Source of the DNA: Enterobacter kobei
Lineage (GTDB): Bacteria; Pseudomonadota; Gammaproteobacteria; Enterobacterales; Enterobacteriaceae
Length of the DNA: 64,000 nt
Direction of reading: 5' to 3'
Assembly (NCBI RefSeq): GCF_001729765.1
Contig: NZ_CP017181.1
Coordinates: forward strand, 3,534,001-3,598,000
In this document: positions 54,496-63,137 of the stretch, piece by piece
Position numbering within the stretch: position 1 is the first letter of the stretch
Layout: each line of letters starts with the position of its first letter
Program-made: the position numbers and the translations under genes
Notes under the pieces: generated by a model
Databases searched by the model: none
The model's input: only the letters and a program-made list of their open reading frames with translations
Told to the model about the DNA's origin: nothing

Positions 54496-54962
54496 CAAAT
54501 CAGCTCCACCGTCATATGCGGCATATCGCGCAGGCGGGACTCCGCCCAGCGCACATCGCGCCACAGCTCGCCTAAGGTTGTTTCGATATCTTCAGCTTTC
54601 TTGCTTCCGTCGCCGGTTGCGTCAAAATCGCGATAGCGCTCAACCAGGTTTGCTTTTGCCCAGCAAAACACCGCACGGCGATACAGCATGAGCCGCTGGC
54701 TTTCGCCGTCGATCACATCCGCAGGGACGTCGGCCAGGCTCGCATACCCCTGCGCCCGTTGTTTCTCGCGGAACTCATAAAGATCGGCGTTAACTTCAGC
54801 AATCGCTGTCAGCAACGCCAGACGCAGGCGCGGATCGGTGACACTCCCATCCATGCGCATATCACGGCGGAACTCTGAAACCCTGACATCAGGCCAGAAA
54901 CTGGTGTTCTTAATAACGTCCTGGGTACTTTCCCCGGCCTGTTCCGGCGAAACGAATTGCAT
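54495..54962 (-). CDS. L: P2 gpL-like head completion/stabilisation protein
   Basis: Head completion protein at the capsid-tail connector, 155 residues (P2 about 169). Conserved: DVRVSEFRRDMRMDGSVTDPRLRLALLTAIAEVNADL and YRRAVFCWAKANLVERYRDFDATG. It is part of the leftward O-N-M-L-X block. A 98-base gap to gpM holds no gene. Confidence 0.9.
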   Translation of the reverse strand: MQFVSPEQAGESTQDVIKNTSFWPDVRVSEFRRDMRMDGSVTDPRLRLALLTAIAEVNADLYEFREKQRAQGYASLADVPADVIDGESQRLMLYRRAVFCWAKANLVERYRDFDATGDGSKKAEDIETTLGELWRDVRWAESRLRDMPHMTVELI

Positions 54963-55060
54963 ATTTCTGGCACTCCCAAATAGTTGGGCGGTGGACGGGG
55001 TTTTGACGCGGCATAAAGCCTGTCGCCACCCCGTGCCGCCCCGCGCGTTGGCACGATTCG

Positions 55061-55714
55061 TTAAGCCGACATTGCCTGTCGCAATCGGCTTTCAAGCTTG
55101 TTGATTTCGGTTTTGACGCCAGAACTGTTATCCAGCTGCAGGGCACGCTTCAGATGGTTAAGTGCCGCCACTGCCTGATCGTTATCCCGCAGCGCGTAGC
55201 CCATCGCCTTATGAAGTCGGGCGCGGGACTGATCCGGCATATCCTGACCTTCAACGATATCGAGCACCTGGGTAAGAATGGCGGCACTGAATGATTCACC
55301 GGCAGAAAAAGCGCGCATTGCCGCGTCGGCAAACTCTTCCGCAACAGCAGTCCCGCAGGTCCGGTTGAATCGCTGCGGCAGGACCCAGCCGTGTTTAATG
55401 GCATGGCGGGCAATGTCCAGCGCGCCGGTATAGTCTCCGGCATCAATGCGCCAGATCATGACGTACATCGCCACGTCGTCCTGGCCTGATGCGTCAGCAT
55501 CCAGCAAACCGGCAATCCATGAGGCATAAGCGGGAAGAAACTCACGTTTGAGCTGAGCCTTGCGCTCATTTGACTGGACGGTTTTAAGGCGCCTGCGGTG
55601 TTCTGTCAGCTGTAACAGCATCTGGTTATAACCCGTCATACTGGCTTTACTGCCGCCCTGCCGGGCGGCATCCTGTGCCTGTACATACTGAGTGTGAGCA
55701 CGGAACGGATTCAT
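55061..55714 (-). CDS. M: P2 gpM-like terminase endonuclease (small) subunit
   Basis: Terminase small subunit that cuts at cos during packaging. It is 217 residues, somewhat shorter than the about 247 of P2 gpM. Family parts: MNPFRAHTQYVQAQDAARQGG start, WIAGLLDADASGQDDVAMYVMIWRIDAGDY, and a TPR-like C-terminal region. It lies 3 bases after gpN. Confidence 0.9.
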   Translation of the reverse strand: MNPFRAHTQYVQAQDAARQGGSKASMTGYNQMLLQLTEHRRRLKTVQSNERKAQLKREFLPAYASWIAGLLDADASGQDDVAMYVMIWRIDAGDYTGALDIARHAIKHGWVLPQRFNRTCGTAVAEEFADAAMRAFSAGESFSAAILTQVLDIVEGQDMPDQSRARLHKAMGYALRDNDQAVAALNHLKRALQLDNSSGVKTEINKLESRLRQAMSA

Positions 55715-55717
55715 TTA

Positions 55718-56866
55718 TCACGCTCCGGCGCCAGTGCCGCCCGTATTCTGAGCATCAAGCGCGCCCTGCACTGCTGCAGCAACGATGGTCTGAATATTTT
55801 CAGCCGTCAGCGCCGCGCGCGGATTGCCGTCTGCCTGCGCTGGTAACATCTCGATGTTCTCAACCAGGCAAACGCCATCGTAATCTTCGACAACATACGC
55901 CTCGTTAACGGATTCGTAGTTCTCCACGCGGTCACGCTTCGGATTGTCGATAACTGAACGACGACGGGTACCGGCTTGCCAGTAAATAGACAGGTTATCC
56001 AGACGGGTGATCAGCATGGCGTTAGCCGGGAAGAACGGCGCGCGAACGGCCGGGAGGTTGCCGATACGCTTCTGGCTGATGATGAGATCGGCCGCCATCG
56101 CTTCGCTGTTTGGCTGGTCGCGGTTGACGATCGGGAAATATTTATCCGCCAGCAACTGGCGCCCGACGATAACCACAAGCTCTGTATCTTCCTGATACCA
56201 CGGCGCGATTTTCTCATTCACGGCGCCCATAACCAGCGCGTCCAGATTCAGGAAATCGCCGCCTTTACCGACACGAATAGTCTGAGAAACCACCTCGCCC
56301 TCGGACACAATTTTGTCCAGAACCTGAACGGGTTTCTCCTGGCGGATTTTCTCCAGCCAGCCGATATTCACATCCTGCAGCAGCGGATAGGTCTTGCGGT
56401 CTGACGTTTTTTCACGCTTCACGCCGTTGAAGCCGATCATGATGCGGTCAAGCGCCTGGCGAATAATGATGGCGTCACGGATGCGCGTCTGGAAGTCCTG
56501 GAATTTAGCCCACAAATCCAGTTTTGCATAAGGCAGCGCCGTATCAGAGTTAGTCTGGGTACACTTGTACCCTTCACCGTCGATGTAGGTCGGATCAACG
56601 GGTTCACGGTCTTTCTGGGTGGTATCAGTATTACCGGCGATACTGGCGCCAATCCCCAGCCCCAGACGTTCGCCGGACTGCTCATCAACCGGGATAATGT
56701 TGATTTTCTGCAGGAACGAGGAAGACTCCTGGATTTTCGTTTCCAGCGTCTGCGCAACGGACGGCTCTGCCGTATATTTTGAGGTGATACCGCTTACAGG
56801 CACGCCATTGAGTGTGGCGAGCTGCGTCAGATAGCCGTTGAATTTAAAACGTGTCTCTTTTTTCAT
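55718..56866 (-). CDS. N: P2 gpN-like major capsid protein
   Basis: Major capsid protein precursor, 382 residues (P2 gpN about 357). Conserved: MKKETRFKFNGYLTQLATLN, IPVDEQSGERLGLGIGASIAGNTDT, WLEKIRQEKPVQVLDKI and GNLPAVRAPFFPANAMLITRLDNLSIYWQ. The longer, Ala/Gly-rich C-terminus (TIVAAAVQGALDAQNTGGTGAGA) accounts for the extra length. The frame is intact. Confidence 0.94.
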   Translation of the reverse strand: MKKETRFKFNGYLTQLATLNGVPVSGITSKYTAEPSVAQTLETKIQESSSFLQKINIIPVDEQSGERLGLGIGASIAGNTDTTQKDREPVDPTYIDGEGYKCTQTNSDTALPYAKLDLWAKFQDFQTRIRDAIIIRQALDRIMIGFNGVKREKTSDRKTYPLLQDVNIGWLEKIRQEKPVQVLDKIVSEGEVVSQTIRVGKGGDFLNLDALVMGAVNEKIAPWYQEDTELVVIVGRQLLADKYFPIVNRDQPNSEAMAADLIISQKRIGNLPAVRAPFFPANAMLITRLDNLSIYWQAGTRRRSVIDNPKRDRVENYESVNEAYVVEDYDGVCLVENIEMLPAQADGNPRAALTAENIQTIVAAAVQGALDAQNTGGTGAGA

Positions 56867-56881
56867 TGTGCTTTTGCTCCG

Positions 56882-57709
56882 TCAGCAATCGGTGGTTTGT
56901 TCTGCGCCGTTATTGCCGGTCGCATTAGGGCGGCGTTCGCTGCGGCTGTCCTGAGTGGAAAGCTGCTCACGCAGGGTGGAGAGTGCGTTGGTTGTCTCAT
57001 CAACAACCTTCTGCATATCGCTCAGCTTGTTGCTGAAATCGGTCTGATGGGTGCTGACCTGCTCCGCCAGCGTCTGATGCTCACGCGCGATGGTTTCAAC
57101 AGCCTGATTCACATCAGCAAAGCGGGCGTTATCATCGGCGCCTTTGCGGGACAGCAGCTCTTTCACGCGGGTAAACAGGCTGGTTTTTTCCGGCACGTCC
57201 TCAAACTCGATGAGCGTTTCAACAGCAGCGGTAAACAGGTTGTCTTTGTCCAGCTTGCGGCGCGCCAGGGGGTTATGTTCTGCGCTGGCGCTGAACTGCA
57301 GCATTTCAGTGCCGAGGCTTGCGGGATCGTCAGTAATCGCCAGGCCAACCAGATAAGCGGAGCCGGTATCGGCAAAGCTGGTGTTAACTTCCATTGAGGT
57401 GAAAAGCTTCTGCCAGTTGCTGGTCATCGTGACCAGATCGTCAGTCGGGGCAATCCAGCCATACAGCGCCATTTTCCCGGACAATGCCCCTTCGGTAATT
57501 TCTTCCGCTTCCAGCTTTTCCACCATGCCAAAACGACGGAAGGGCCCATCAGGAGTAAAGCCCTTGATGTGCTCCATATTGATCAGCGCGGTGTATACCT
57601 GCGGGTTATAGCTCGCTGCCATCTGGGTGAGCCATTCACGCTCAATAACGCGCCCGTCAGTAGTGGCCCCTTCGACCCCAATACGAAAACGCTTAGATTT
57701 TTTTGCCAT
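56882..57709 (-). CDS. O: P2 gpO-like capsid scaffold and protease
   Basis: Internal scaffold with an N-terminal serine protease that processes the P2 head. It is 275 residues (P2 about 284). Conserved: MAKKSKRFRIGVEGATTDGR, INMEHIKGFTPDGPFRRFG (active-site His region) and WQKLFTSMEVNTSFADTGSAYLVGLAITDDPASLGTEML (Ser region). The C-terminal coiled coil is the scaffold part. It is first gene of the leftward capsid block and divergent from gpP. Confidence 0.93.
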   Translation of the reverse strand: MAKKSKRFRIGVEGATTDGRVIEREWLTQMAASYNPQVYTALINMEHIKGFTPDGPFRRFGMVEKLEAEEITEGALSGKMALYGWIAPTDDLVTMTSNWQKLFTSMEVNTSFADTGSAYLVGLAITDDPASLGTEMLQFSASAEHNPLARRKLDKDNLFTAAVETLIEFEDVPEKTSLFTRVKELLSRKGADDNARFADVNQAVETIAREHQTLAEQVSTHQTDFSNKLSDMQKVVDETTNALSTLREQLSTQDSRSERRPNATGNNGAEQTTDC

Positions 57710-57794
57710 CGGTCCGGCTCCGGTTAGTTAGTTCGTAACACGTTCAGAGCCTTATGTTTGCGGTGATGGGCGCGTGTAAACAACGCGTTGAGCT

Positions 57795-57812
57795 TGTGCG
57801 AACTCCCACACA
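57795..57812. promoter_or_regulatory. Probable Ogr-binding site for late promoters
   Basis: TGTGCGAACTCCCACACA fits TGT-N12-ACA, the P2 late-activator box. Its centre is about 94 bases before the O start, so a start about 55 bases away would leave a ~40-base leader to O. It lies in the O-P divergent region (57710-57858). Confidence 0.55.
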
Positions 57813-57858
57813 ATGCGAAGCCGGGGAAAGTGCTGATTTGAGGCCGTATGTTTGTGCC

Positions 57859-59622
57859 ATGACAACACTAACCCCCGCAGACCTCGATCCCCGTCGTCAG
57901 GCAATGCTGATGTACTTTCAGGGATACTGCGTAGCCCGCATTGCTGAAATGCTGGGCGAGAAAGTTGCAACCGTTCACAGCTGGAAAAAACGCGATAAGT
58001 GGGGCGAATATGGCCCACTGGATCAGATGCAGCTCACCACCGCCGCACGTTACTGCCAGCTCGTCATGAAGGAGCAGAAGGAAGGAAAGGACTTTAAAGA
58101 AATTGACCTGCTGGCGCGTCAGTCCGAACGACAGGCCAGGATCGGCAAATTTAACAATGGCGGGAATGAAGCAGACCTGAATCCGAACGTGGCGAACCGC
58201 AATAAAGGTCCGCGCAAGCCGCCGGAAAAAAACCTGTTTACCGACGAGCAGATCGAAAAGCTGGAAGAGATTTTCCGCGCCGGTATGTTCGAGTACCAGC
58301 GCCACTGGTGGGACGCTGGCATCAAACACCGTATCCGCAACCTCTTAAAGTCACGCCAGATCGGTGCAACCTACTATTTCGCCCGTGAAGCGTTGATAGA
58401 CGCCCTGACCACGGGCCGAAATCAAATCTTTCTGTCAGCGAGTAAAGCTCAGGCGCACGTTTTTAAACAGTACATCATCGACTTTGCAAAAGAGGTGGAC
58501 GTTGAACTGAAAGGCGATCCGATGGTGCTGCCTAACGGCGCGTGTCTTTACTTCCTCGGTACAAATGCCCGTACCGCGCAGAGCTATCACGGCAATCTGT
58601 ATCTTGATGAGTATTTCTGGATACCGAAATTCCAGGAGCTGCGCAAGGTGGCCTCCGGTATGGCGCTGCACAAAAAATGGCGTCAGACCTATTTCTCTAC
58701 CCCTTCCAGCCTGACGCACAGCGCCTACCCGTTCTGGTCTGGCGCCCTGTTCAATAAAGGGCGCCCGAAAGCCGACAGGGTAGAATTTGACATTTCTCAC
58801 AGTAGCCTGGCGCACGGCGTTTTATGCCCTGACGGCCAGTACCGCCAGATAGTCACCATTGAAGATGCCGTAAACGGCGGGTGTAATCTTTTCGACCTGG
58901 ACCAGCTGCGCCTGGAGTACAGCCCGGACGAATACAACAACTTGCTGATGTGTCAGTTCGTTGACGACCTGGCGTCCGTGTTCCCGCTGGCGTTGCTGCA
59001 GTCCTGCATGGTTGACAGCTGGGATGTGTGGGACGATTTCGAACCGCTTTTACTGCGTCCGTTTGCATACCACCCTGTCTGGATCGGCTATGACCCGGCA
59101 AAAGGAACGCAGAACGGTGACAGCGCCGGTTGCGTGGTCATTGCGCCTCCCGTCGTCCCCGGCGGTAAATTCCGCATCCTTGAGCGTCACCAGTGGCGTG
59201 GGATGGACTTTCGCGCCCAAGCCTCAGCGATTGAGGAAATCACCAGACGCTACAACGTGACCTACATCGGCATTGACTCGACCGGCGTTGGCGATGGCGT
59301 TTACAAAACGGTTAAGCAGTTCTTCCCTGCTGCGCGTGAGTTTGTCTACAACCCGACCGTTAAAAATGCCCTGGTGCTTAAAGCCTACGACATCATCAGC
59401 GGGCGCCGTCTGGAATTTGACGCGGGGATGCTGGATATCGCGCAGTCCTTTATGTCCATTCGCCGTTCAACCACCGCCAGCGGCAACCGGCCAACCTACG
59501 AAGCAGCTCGCACAGAGGAAGCCAGTCACGCGGATTTAGCCTGGGCAACCATGCACGCACTTTATAACGAACCACTGGCAGGAGCTTCCGCCAGTACCAG
59601 CAACATCGTGGAGATTTTTTAA
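57859..59622 (+). CDS. P: P2 gpP-like terminase ATPase (large) subunit
   Basis: DNA-packaging ATPase. The start MTTLTPADLDPRRQAMLMYFQGY gives 587 residues, close to the 590 of P2 gpP. A helix-turn-helix-like N-terminus (ARIAEMLGEKVATVHSWKKRDKW), the ATPase region (KSRQIGATYYFAREALIDAL; NLYLDEYFWIPKF as Walker B) and the nuclease-like part (WIGYDPAKGTQNGDSAG) are present. It is transcribed opposite to O and overlaps Q by one base. Confidence 0.93.
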   Translation: MTTLTPADLDPRRQAMLMYFQGYCVARIAEMLGEKVATVHSWKKRDKWGEYGPLDQMQLTTAARYCQLVMKEQKEGKDFKEIDLLARQSERQARIGKFNNGGNEADLNPNVANRNKGPRKPPEKNLFTDEQIEKLEEIFRAGMFEYQRHWWDAGIKHRIRNLLKSRQIGATYYFAREALIDALTTGRNQIFLSASKAQAHVFKQYIIDFAKEVDVELKGDPMVLPNGACLYFLGTNARTAQSYHGNLYLDEYFWIPKFQELRKVASGMALHKKWRQTYFSTPSSLTHSAYPFWSGALFNKGRPKADRVEFDISHSSLAHGVLCPDGQYRQIVTIEDAVNGGCNLFDLDQLRLEYSPDEYNNLLMCQFVDDLASVFPLALLQSCMVDSWDVWDDFEPLLLRPFAYHPVWIGYDPAKGTQNGDSAGCVVIAPPVVPGGKFRILERHQWRGMDFRAQASAIEEITRRYNVTYIGIDSTGVGDGVYKTVKQFFPAAREFVYNPTVKNALVLKAYDIISGRRLEFDAGMLDIAQSFMSIRRSTTASGNRPTYEAARTEEASHADLAWATMHALYNEPLAGASASTSNIVEIF

Positions 59623-60674
59623 TGGCTAACCGCAAAAACCGCAGCAAGGCACCACGCGGCCAGACCGCCACCGATACGGCCAACATGGTCAGTAATGCAC
59701 ATGCGGAGGCGTTTACGTTTGGCGATCCGATCCCCGTGATGGACCGCAGGGAGTTATTTGATTACCTGGAGTGCGTGCAGGTGGACCGCTGGTACGAACC
59801 ACCGATCAGCATGGATGGCCTGGCGCGAACTTACCGCGCCGCCGTGCATCACTCCAGCGCTATTCAGGTAAAACGCAATATTCTTACCAGTACCTTCATC
59901 CCTCACCGTTGGCTGTCTAAACAAGCCTTTTCCCGGTTCGCCCAGGACTTTCTGGTATTCGGTAATGCCTATCTGGAAAAACGCTTGAACCGTTTAGGCC
60001 AGATCATGGAGCTGCGCGCCTCGCTTGCCAAATACACCCGTCGTGGCATTGACCCGGACACCTACTGGTTTGCACAGTATGGCTACAACTCGCAGCCCTA
60101 TCAGTTCGATGAGGGAAGAGTGTTTCACCTGATGGAACCCGACGTTAACCAGGAGCTATACGGGATGCCGGAATACCTCTCCGCCATTCCCTCCGCCCTG
60201 CTGAATGAATCGGCCACGCTGTTTCGCCGTAAATATTACCTTAACGGGAGCCATGCTGGTTTCATCATGTACATGAGCGACCCCGCCGCCGATCAGAAAG
60301 ACGTGGACAACATACGCGAAGCGCTGAAAAAATCGAAAGGGCCAGGCAACTTCCGCAACCTGTTTATGTACAGTCCGAACGGCAAGAAAGACGGCATTCA
60401 GATCATCCCGCTGTCAGAAGTCGCAGCGAAAGATGAGTTTCTTAACATCAAGAATGTGAGCCGTGATGACATGCTGGCAGCGCACCGTGTGCCTCCGCAG
60501 CTGATGGGGATTATTCCGACAAATACCGGCGGGTTTGGTGATGTTGAAAAAGCGGCGCGCGTTTTCGTTCGCAACGAACTGACACCACTTCAGAAGCGTC
60601 TGCAGGAGCTTAATGATTGGCTTGATGATGAAATTATTACATTCGCTCCCTACATGCTGAATGATGTCGAATAA
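59622..60674 (+). CDS. Q: P2 gpQ-like portal protein
   Basis: Portal vertex protein forming the dodecameric DNA channel. It is 350 residues (P2 about 344). Conserved: FTFGDPIPVMDRRELFDYLECVQVDRWYEPPISMDGL, RFAQDFLVFGNAYLEKRLNR, and HRVPPQLMGIIPTNTGGFGDVEKAARVFVRNELTPLQ near the C-terminus. The frame is intact. The terminator at 60676-60702 ends it. Beyond lies the AT-rich cargo island. Confidence 0.94.
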   Translation: MANRKNRSKAPRGQTATDTANMVSNAHAEAFTFGDPIPVMDRRELFDYLECVQVDRWYEPPISMDGLARTYRAAVHHSSAIQVKRNILTSTFIPHRWLSKQAFSRFAQDFLVFGNAYLEKRLNRLGQIMELRASLAKYTRRGIDPDTYWFAQYGYNSQPYQFDEGRVFHLMEPDVNQELYGMPEYLSAIPSALLNESATLFRRKYYLNGSHAGFIMYMSDPAADQKDVDNIREALKKSKGPGNFRNLFMYSPNGKKDGIQIIPLSEVAAKDEFLNIKNVSRDDMLAAHRVPPQLMGIIPTNTGGFGDVEKAARVFVRNELTPLQKRLQELNDWLDDEIITFAPYMLNDVE

Positions 60675-60675
60675 A

Positions 60676-60702
60676 AAAAGCCGCTTCAAGAGCGGCTCCT
60701 TT
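60676..60702. terminator. Bidirectional terminator between Q and SEFIR gene
   Basis: AGCCGCT and AGCGGCT arms with A residues before and T residues after, between convergent genes. Confidence 0.8.
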
Positions 60703-60705
60703 AAA

Positions 60706-62145
60706 TTATTTGATTGAATCAAGACTTTCAATATTCATCATGGAGCAAAAATCATTTCCCATACGACCATAACTGAAGCTAGAGCCATTCATTCTTTCTG
60801 CTCCAGCCTTTACTTTCTCTTTAATTTCCTGTACCGATTGTATTCCAGCAATCATGGCTAGATGTAAGAAATATTCACGCTGGGTCGCTCTTATAAAGAG
60901 TTCTGGCTTGTATCCATAACTTGCATAATAAATAGTATTTGGATACCAATACACACCTGAATTGCAAAACGAATAAAACAACACCAACAGATCCGCCTGT
61001 ATAAGATCGGCAAACAATACATCGCTCCGATCAGCGTTTCTTTTTATAAGTTCAGCCACAGGAGAGTAATATTTAGAATCTTCATCAAAACCGGCCTGCA
61101 AGGTTTCTGACGCTCCCAAAAAAGCATCAATAGAAACAAATCTAAATTCTGGCGGCAATTGTCTATCCCCCGAAAGATATCGAGCAGATAACACATTCCT
61201 AATTAAATGATACTTACCCAAATTGATTAGTATTGCAACAATGTACAAAAATATTTCCAATGCAAAAACTTTTTGTGCATCATACCAGTTTGATGACCAT
61301 GAACTTATATTACTAGGAACTTCCTTAAGTAAAAGTATTTGTTCTAAAAACTTAATCAATTCATTTGAAAATTCTTTTGAATCAGTAAATTCGGCCTCCA
61401 GAGTTACCCATTCACATATATAGTCTCTTACTGGCTTCATTGCTGCAATATCACTGATTATTTTTTTACCCATCGAAACCACATCATCAGACTCAGGTCG
61501 CGTTCTAATTCTCATTCCATCAAGATAAATTACAACCGCACTTATAAAATCCCTACGAAAAAAATTTACACCAGTTCTGCCTTGTAGAATAGCTTGCTTT
61601 AAACTATTCAATTTTGCACGGGGTTCACTAACTGGTTCATAAGTACCGCTTTCTAAATAGCTAGGCTTTTTACCTAGTTTAGGCTTTATATCAGCCGGTT
61701 TACCATTGAGAAGACGAACAAGTCGTTCCCAATTATGATTTTCTTTTTCAGGGGTTGACAAATCAATCCAAATTAAAGACCTCATAAAGACTGGAAGGTA
61801 TGGTTCTGAATTTTCATCAAACTCACAGACTATTGGAATGAATTTTGATTGTTCGACTTTAGTATAAACATGTTGTGAAATTATTTGTGATTCAGTACCT
61901 ACCCCACTTTGTTTATTATCTGCTTTTTCAGCATACACTGAGTCGCACATTACAAGCACGTTGGTGATCGTTTTATCAACCACCATCTTTTCCATAAATG
62001 CATTTTTATCATGACCCTCTTTTAAATCGTATATATCTAAGATGACATCAACCCCATCGCCCAAGAGCCTATCAGCTATTGCTTTAACTCTTTCTTTATG
62101 AGCAGGACTACTCCAGCTATATGATATGAAAACCTTTGGTGACAT
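60706..62145 (-). CDS. SEFIR-domain protein, candidate anti-phage effector
   Basis: 479 residues from ATG 62145, with GAAGGG 6 bases upstream; an in-frame TTG lies two codons earlier. The N-terminal ~150 residues match the SEFIR (TIR-related) fold: KVFISYSWSSPAHKERVKAIADRLLGDGVDVILDIYDLKEGHDKN, then AEKADNKQSGVGTESQII. The C-terminal ~310 residues are helical with a hydrophobic stretch (FALEIFLYIVAILINLGKY) and I do not recognise them. SEFIR proteins have been shown to defend bacteria, probably through NAD depletion and abortive infection. The gene is much richer in A+T than its phage neighbours and stands where P2 relatives carry cargo genes, suggesting recent transfer. Confidence 0.8.
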   Translation of the reverse strand: MSPKVFISYSWSSPAHKERVKAIADRLLGDGVDVILDIYDLKEGHDKNAFMEKMVVDKTITNVLVMCDSVYAEKADNKQSGVGTESQIISQHVYTKVEQSKFIPIVCEFDENSEPYLPVFMRSLIWIDLSTPEKENHNWERLVRLLNGKPADIKPKLGKKPSYLESGTYEPVSEPRAKLNSLKQAILQGRTGVNFFRRDFISAVVIYLDGMRIRTRPESDDVVSMGKKIISDIAAMKPVRDYICEWVTLEAEFTDSKEFSNELIKFLEQILLLKEVPSNISSWSSNWYDAQKVFALEIFLYIVAILINLGKYHLIRNVLSARYLSGDRQLPPEFRFVSIDAFLGASETLQAGFDEDSKYYSPVAELIKRNADRSDVLFADLIQADLLVLFYSFCNSGVYWYPNTIYYASYGYKPELFIRATQREYFLHLAMIAGIQSVQEIKEKVKAGAERMNGSSFSYGRMGNDFCSMMNIESLDSIK

Positions 62146-62282
62146 ATACAACCCTTCTTGAATTTGTTAGATGCTATCTCACAAGTTACTTCTCCTAAAA
62201 TTTTTCTGCAAGTTAACATCGTCACAATAATACGTTGCAGCCTACCTACCCCAGCAACAGTTAGAAGCTTCGCTTCATGTCC
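62146..62282. other. AT-rich gap upstream of SEFIR gene
   Basis: No gene is seen. It should hold the SEFIR promoter, but no hexamer pair stands out clearly. The low GC ends near 62230. Confidence 0.4.
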
Positions 62283-62489
62283 TCAAATATATCTTTCTAA
62301 ACTAACAACTCGAAGCCTTTGAAGATGCACCTCCCGCCCGAGTTTTCGGCCTTTAATGCGCGCTCGTAGCCCCGCCACGCCTGCCCACTTTATGTAGCGG
62401 TTTTCATGCGCCTGCATGACATAAGCAAAAGCCCGCCATTGCTGGCGGGCCTCATCTAGAACGATCCTCAAACGATCATGCGGATTCAT
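62283..62489 (-). CDS. Hypothetical 68-residue basic protein
   Basis: The frame starts MNPHDRLRIVLDEARQQWR and ends LRVVSLERYI. It is Arg-rich and has much higher GC than both neighbours. I do not recognise it. No good ribosome site is seen, and a strong terminator-like hairpin (62431-62450) is embedded in it, so it may be a non-coding trailer or a fragment of an older phage gene. Confidence 0.3.
   Translation of the reverse strand: MNPHDRLRIVLDEARQQWRAFAYVMQAHENRYIKWAGVAGLRARIKGRKLGREVHLQRLRVVSLERYI
62425..62452 (-). terminator. Strong hairpin, probable end of the Panacea operon
   Basis: GCCCGCCA-GCAA-TGGCGGGC is an 8-bp perfect stem with a stable GNRA-type loop followed on the minus strand by TTTT. 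It lies about 60 bases after the stop of the membrane-protein gene. Confidence 0.7.
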
Positions 62490-62496
62490 GCACCAT

Positions 62497-62510
62497 AGTC
62501 ATGCATGACT
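62497..62510. repeat. 14-bp perfect palindrome at 3' end of membrane-protein gene
   Basis: AGTCATGCATGACT spans the stop region of the gene ending at 62509. It is self-complementary throughout; the role is unknown. Confidence 0.45.
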
Positions 62511-63096
62511 ACTCTTTATCTTTATTACTTTTAAATAATCCACTGACCACAAAACCAACCAAACCAACAATGCTAATCGTGCTTGTTCCAAGGAGAGCAA
62601 TTATTACTTCACTGGGGGGATTACCGTCATTTTTTGCTACGTAAATGAAGACCACTAATGCAACAAAGCAACACCAGTATTGCATGAAACGGAACGTAGC
62701 AGCAGCCATCTGCAAACGTAACCGATTATCGATACGTCGCCCTCTAGCCATAGCATGGTTATTCTTTGTTTTTGCTCGCAACTCGTCATTTTCGCAACTA
62801 ATCCGAACAATTTCTTCTTTAGACTTTTGTATAGTCAAGGAATCAACTTGTCTTTGATGCGACAAACTCCAATAGCCTAATGCTTGAAGTTCCTCATGCT
62901 CATCATCAGTAGGAGTATCAAAGGCTTGCGCCTCTTTTTGAGCTTTATCATCTCCCACATCATCATCTTCTTCTTGCGGGGAATCTTTAGAAGGCTGTTG
63001 AGGCTCAGTGGCAGTGATAGTTTTAACAAGATCGTCAATATTAGCGCTAATAGCGCCTCTAAGTATGCTTTCGAACAGATCGTTATCAATGGACAT
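62509..63096 (-). CDS. Two-helix membrane protein, candidate PanT toxin
   Basis: 195 residues. The N-terminal ~60 residues are acidic and low-complexity (QEEDDDVGDDKAQKEAQAF). A helical, partly coiled stretch follows (about 80-125), then two C-terminal membrane segments (WCCFVALVVFIYVA and ALLGTSTISIVGLVGFVVSGLF) and a basic end (KSNKDKE). It lies 41 bases after a Panacea-domain gene on the same strand. Panacea antitoxins are known to pair with varied toxins, including membrane-active ones, so a toxin role is a fair inference. Its ATG follows a terminator hairpin, and the hairpin's own GGGG is the only Shine-Dalgarno-like sequence. Confidence 0.7.
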   Translation of the reverse strand: MSIDNDLFESILRGAISANIDDLVKTITATEPQQPSKDSPQEEDDDVGDDKAQKEAQAFDTPTDDEHEELQALGYWSLSHQRQVDSLTIQKSKEEIVRISCENDELRAKTKNNHAMARGRRIDNRLRLQMAAATFRFMQYWCCFVALVVFIYVAKNDGNPPSEVIIALLGTSTISIVGLVGFVVSGLFKSNKDKE

Positions 63097-63120
63097 AAAA
63101 AACCCCGCTATTGAGCGGGG
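63097..63120 (-). terminator. Intrinsic terminator between the Panacea gene and the membrane gene
   Basis: CCCCGCT-CAAT-AGCGGGG on the minus strand is followed by six T residues and then immediately by the ATG of the next gene. The 3' arm GGGG is 6 bases from that ATG, so the same hairpin can limit both transcription and ribosome access. Confidence 0.85.
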
Positions 63121-63137
63121 TCAATAATAACCTGTAC

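Noticed and set aside
57754..57858. Upstream extension of terminase gene P
   Set aside because: It covers the divergent promoter region and the Ogr box; the family start is at 57859.
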